Made by a program: the position numbers and the translations under genes. Positions 61,073 through 64,000 of a stretch of DNA of 64,000 bases are shown here, one piece after another. The stretch spans positions 248,001-312,000 of the forward strand of contig CAYYPK010000003.1 of assembly GCA_964473525.1 (NCBI GenBank), written 5' to 3'. How positions within the stretch are numbered: position 1 is the first letter of the stretch; each line of letters starts with the position of its first letter. This stretch comes from GCA-2687025 sp964473525. GTDB taxonomy: Bacteria > Poribacteria > WGA-4E > GCA-2687025. Under the pieces are notes generated by a model. The model was not told the DNA's origin, did not search any database, and worked only from the letters and a program-made list of their open reading frames with translations.

Positions 61073-64000
61073 CTACTTGGCCACGATCATGCGCCTGCTT
61101 GCGGAGTGGTCGCCAGCCTGGATTCGGTAGACATACACGCCGGAGCCGACCCTTTCTCCCGTGGCGTTTCGCCCGTCCCAGTACGCAGCGCGCGTGCGGC
61201 CGTGGTACGTCCCGGCGGCGAGCTGCCCCAGGCGCAACACCCGAACGACGACACCATTGGCGGCGTAAATCGTGACGTCCACATCCGACGTGGCGGCGAG
61301 GTCGAACGGAAGCCAAGTTTCGGGATTGAAGGGGTTCGGGTAGTTGGGGAGGAGGGCGGTCTCTTCGGGAATGCGGAACAAGGGTATCGTCAGGCGCTGG
61401 TCCAGCAACGGGCGTGCGCTCGCGTCGCCCAGAAGCGCGCGTATCGTCACAGGCGTTTCGGCGCCGGGATGCCGCCGCGCCAGCTCGACGAGCCCGACGA
61501 CGTCGGCGGCAAAGCCTTCGACGCCGCGCAGGTTCGTCACGTGCTGATAGGATCCCAGGCGCTCCGTGGACACATGAGACGCGGTTTCGGGCGCGCGCAT
61601 CGGGCGAAACGCAATGAACTCAATGTCTCTGGACGCGTAGTCCAGCGTGAACGCCGCCGTGTCGAGAGCCAGGCCAGCATTCGCCACGCGGAATCCCATC
61701 GAGATGCGTGTCCCGTCATCCGACACAGTTTGCACCTGTAGCCGGGGCGTCCCGGCTGCGTGCGGCGGGGCGGGGGCGACGGGCGGCAAGCCAACGACGA
61801 TGCGCTCCGTCGCCGTGATGTCCAGGACGTTCACAACGCCATCGTGGTTGGCATCCACGCAGGCCGCTGGGGGGACGCCGTCGATGAGAGCCACGATCCG
61901 CTCAATCTTGGTGATATCCAGGACGTTCACAACGCCGTCGCCGTTCGCATCCCCAGCCACGCAACCGAGGGCGACCGTGACGGGTCCAGACGCGACGTGC
62001 GCGGGAATCGCTACGGCCTCGGCGCTTACGAGGAGAACGTCGTTGAGCGACACCGACACCTCGTCGCCGGGGTCGCCGAGCCCGCGGAAATAGACGCCCG
62101 CAAGCTCGCCGGAACCGGACACGCCATCAAGGCCGGGCAGGTTTACCATGAACGTCGCGTGCGATAGGTCCGAGAAGCTTCCGTCCACGCCGGCCCCGGC
62201 GAGCAGGCCGCCAGCCACGTCCACATGAGAATACTCAACGACGCCGGACGCGGGACTCACGCTCAGGCTGAAGGACAGAGCGTCGATGCTCTCGAGGTGA
62301 TCGCCCACCGACACGACGACCCCCACGAGCCCGCCCGAGGGCGTGACCTCGGCCGACGTAAGGGAGATTGGCGCCCCAATCTGGATCGTGACGGTGTCCG
62401 CGGCGATGAGATCATCGACGTTCCCGACGTCGTCCGTGATAGAGACGGTGACGGCGGCATCGGCGCCGTCGGTGTCTCCGCTGGTGACGGTGTACGCGCC
62501 GGCAACCGCGACGAAACCGGTTGGCGCTGCGTCTCCTGTCGGGGCCATCGGGATGGCGGTCGCCGCTGCCACGCCATCTATGGAGAACGTCGCCGCAGCG
62601 CCCTCCTCGATGAAGGCCGAGACAGCGATACCGTCTCCGACGCCCACGGTCGGCGCCGCGTCGAGGACGATGCCCTGGCCGTCGGCGCGAGAGTCGTACG
62701 TAAGCGTCGCCGCGATCCCGTTGGGAGCGGACGACGCGCTCGCGGTGACCGCCACTTCGACCCCATGCTCGCGGCTCTCGACCAGCGTTGTCGCGACCTC
62801 GAAGGTTCCCACGGCGTTCGCGAGGGTTGTCACGGTCGCCTCGCCCGGGATCTGCACGTCGACGCTTTCCCCGGGACCAAAGCCGTGGCCGGCGACGACG
62901 ACCGTGGCGCCGGACTTCGCGCGCGGTGGCGAGAGTGAGATGCCGGCCGCGGGGAACGGCGACCACGCCGGGCTGTCGCCCATCGCGACCACCCGGCGGT
63001 CGGAGCCGTCGGCGCGCACGGCGAAGACGGCGGGATCCCCATCAAGCGAGCTGACGAACGCGATGTGCGAGCCGTCGGGAGACCACGTCGGATGGCGCTC
63101 AACCGCAGCGCTCGCCGTCAGGTTTACGGCGCTCGATCCGTCGGCAGCCGCGACGATGATATCGCCGCCATCACCGTATGCGATGCTCGACCCGTCGGGA
63201 GACCATGCAGGGGCTTCTGCCCCGTCCGCGATGGCGACGTCGTCCGCGCCGTCGGCCCGGACCACGCGCAAGGCGCCAAGCATCGCCCCACGCACGAACG
63301 CGACCTTCGAGCCATCGGGGGACCAGGTTGGGGAATGACCGGCGGCTAGCGCGGACTCGTTGGACCCGTCCACACCCACCGTGTATACCTCTGGGGCGCC
63401 ATCGCGACGTGTCGTGAACGCCACGGAGGCGCCGTCCGGCGACATGCGCGCGGATTTGTCACGGGACGTGGAGGACGTGACTGGCCGAGCAGTGGCGCCC
63501 GGAAACGGATGGGCGAGGTCGAGGCGGACGATCCCGAAGCCGGTCGGCCCAGAGCGCGCGTGCGCGTGCGCGACGATGCCCTCGGCGCGCGGCGCCCAGT
63601 CTGGGCCACGGTAGCCGTCACGCGGGACAGTGAGGCTTCGCAGGTCGGAGCCATCGACGCCGACCGTGCGGATAGTGTCGTCGAGGACGTGGGCGATCCG
63701 CGTGAAGGCAAGATCCCCAACGGGAGGCTCTGTCGTTCCGATCCCACTCACGGTGGCGGCCCGAGGTAGCCCGGCATCGTGTATGATCGTGATGCTGGCG
63801 CGTTCCCAGCCGACGACCGACGGCGAGAATCGGACTGCCAGCGTCTCGGAGCCGCCCGGCGCCACGGTCACGGGGCCTCCCGACCACGCAAATTGAGGGT
63901 CGTCCGAGAGGACGTCGGTGACGGTCAGCGGCGCGAAGCCAACGTTGCCGATCGTGATCGTCGCCGTCCCGGTCGTACTGACGCGAACCGCTCCGGCGCT
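61073..64000 (-). CDS. Large secreted protein: choice-of-anchor, WD40-like, TIG, cohesin, dockerin and FlgD-like sorting domain (5' partial)
   Basis: At least 976 residues; the frame is open to the window edge, so the start is missing. Visible order: an HYDIN/choice-of-anchor-D-like domain (ITIGNVGFAPLTVTDV), PD40/TolB-like repeats (PTWSPDGSKVAFV, repeated), an IPT/TIG-like domain (VVVAGHGFGPGESV), a cohesin-like domain, a dockerin pair (GDANGDGVVNVLDITKIERI and DANHDGVVNVLDITATERI), then a C-terminal domain opening NYPNPFNPETWLPF and closing GSGVYVYRIQAGD. The last is the FlgD-like sorting or anchoring domain of Poribacteria/T9SS-like secreted proteins. Cell-surface protein; role probably in adhesion or polysaccharide contact. 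Confidence 0.85.
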   Translation of the reverse strand, partial: SAGAVRVSTTGTATITIGNVGFAPLTVTDVLSDDPQFAWSGGPVTVAPGGSETLAVRFSPSVVGWERASITIIHDAGLPRAATVSGIGTTEPPVGDLAFTRIAHVLDDTIRTVGVDGSDLRSLTVPRDGYRGPDWAPRAEGIVAHAHARSGPTGFGIVRLDLAHPFPGATARPVTSSTSRDKSARMSPDGASVAFTTRRDGAPEVYTVGVDGSNESALAAGHSPTWSPDGSKVAFVRGAMLGALRVVRADGADDVAIADGAEAPAWSPDGSSIAYGDGGDIIVAAADGSSAVNLTASAAVERHPTWSPDGSHIAFVSSLDGDPAVFAVRADGSDRRVVAMGDSPAWSPFPAAGISLSPPRAKSGATVVVAGHGFGPGESVDVQIPGEATVTTLANAVGTFEVATTLVESREHGVEVAVTASASSAPNGIAATLTYDSRADGQGIVLDAAPTVGVGDGIAVSAFIEEGAAATFSIDGVAAATAIPMAPTGDAAPTGFVAVAGAYTVTSGDTDGADAAVTVSITDDVGNVDDLIAADTVTIQIGAPISLTSAEVTPSGGLVGVVVSVGDHLESIDALSFSLSVSPASGVVEYSHVDVAGGLLAGAGVDGSFSDLSHATFMVNLPGLDGVSGSGELAGVYFRGLGDPGDEVSVSLNDVLLVSAEAVAIPAHVASGPVTVALGCVAGDANGDGVVNVLDITKIERIVALIDGVPPAACVDANHDGVVNVLDITATERIVVGLPPVAPAPPHAAGTPRLQVQTVSDDGTRISMGFRVANAGLALDTAAFTLDYASRDIEFIAFRPMRAPETASHVSTERLGSYQHVTNLRGVEGFAADVVGLVELARRHPGAETPVTIRALLGDASARPLLDQRLTIPLFRIPEETALLPNYPNPFNPETWLPFDLAATSDVDVTIYAANGVVVRVLRLGQLAAGTYHGRTRAAYWDGRNATGERVGSGVYVYRIQAGDHSASRRMIVAK

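Overview
The window is GC-rich bacterial DNA with short intergenic gaps. The best lineage clue is the partial protein at 61073-64000: it carries tandem dockerin repeats and ends in a FlgD-like domain opened by a 'NYPNPFNPETW' stretch, a combination familiar from Candidatus Poribacteria and related marine heterotrophs (Latescibacterota-like). Two sulfatases, a sulfotransferase, a pectate-lyase-type beta-helix enzyme, LamG proteins, a phytanoyl-CoA dioxygenase and a uronate-type sugar cluster fit an organism living on sulfated or acidic polysaccharides. The taxonomic call is an inference. No rRNA, tRNA, insertion sequence, prophage or CRISPR array was seen.

Layout. 0-3.6 kb: secreted LRR protein, Gfo/Idh/MocA oxidoreductase, zinc alcohol dehydrogenase, pentapeptide protein. 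3.7-7.2 kb (minus): HAD phosphatase, dual-OB-like protein, two DUF488 proteins and a phosphotransferase, with overlapping reading frames in the middle. 7.5-11 kb and 22.7-26.3 kb: two paralogous membrane-anchored AAA-like ATPase/WD40 proteins. 11.3-14.4 kb: ManD-type dehydratase, zinc dehydrogenase and KduD, a plausible hexuronate/aldonate catabolic operon. 15-22.4 kb (minus): a sigma factor fused to a HEAT-repeat body, two paralogous four-repeat membrane proteins with acidic loops, a DUF5591 protein and a DUF5916 outer-membrane-type protein. 26.4-39.3 kb: two sulfatases, LamG and propeller proteins, a ThDP enzyme, a large membrane protein and an aldo/keto reductase. 39.6-42.4 kb: Fur/PerR regulator, katG and a strong terminator hairpin. 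42.6-49.1 kb: acetyltransferase, methyltransferases, MFS permease, sulfotransferase. 49.3-53.6 kb: three genes in a row each broken by an apparent one-base frameshift (a tandemly duplicated voltage-sensor-like membrane protein, an alpha/beta hydrolase, a pentapeptide-TIR fusion). 53.6-64 kb: acetyltransferase, acetamidase/formamidase, secreted propellers, PhyH dioxygenase, pectate lyase-like protein, LamG protein and the cohesin/dockerin protein cut by the window edge.

Items most worth following up: the sigma-HEAT fusion with its neighbouring acidic-loop membrane paralogues and the divergent ATPase/WD40 gene; the DUF488-DUF488-dual-OB module; the tandem voltage-sensor protein without a visible selectivity filter; the broken pentapeptide-TIR gene; two pairs of dispersed palindromic repeats; a shared C-terminal tail on LamG-type proteins, with a copy lying in frame just behind a stop codon; and three genes whose expected N-termini lie upstream of any ATG/GTG/TTG, each with an ATT/ATC codon behind a purine-rich Shine-Dalgarno-like stretch.
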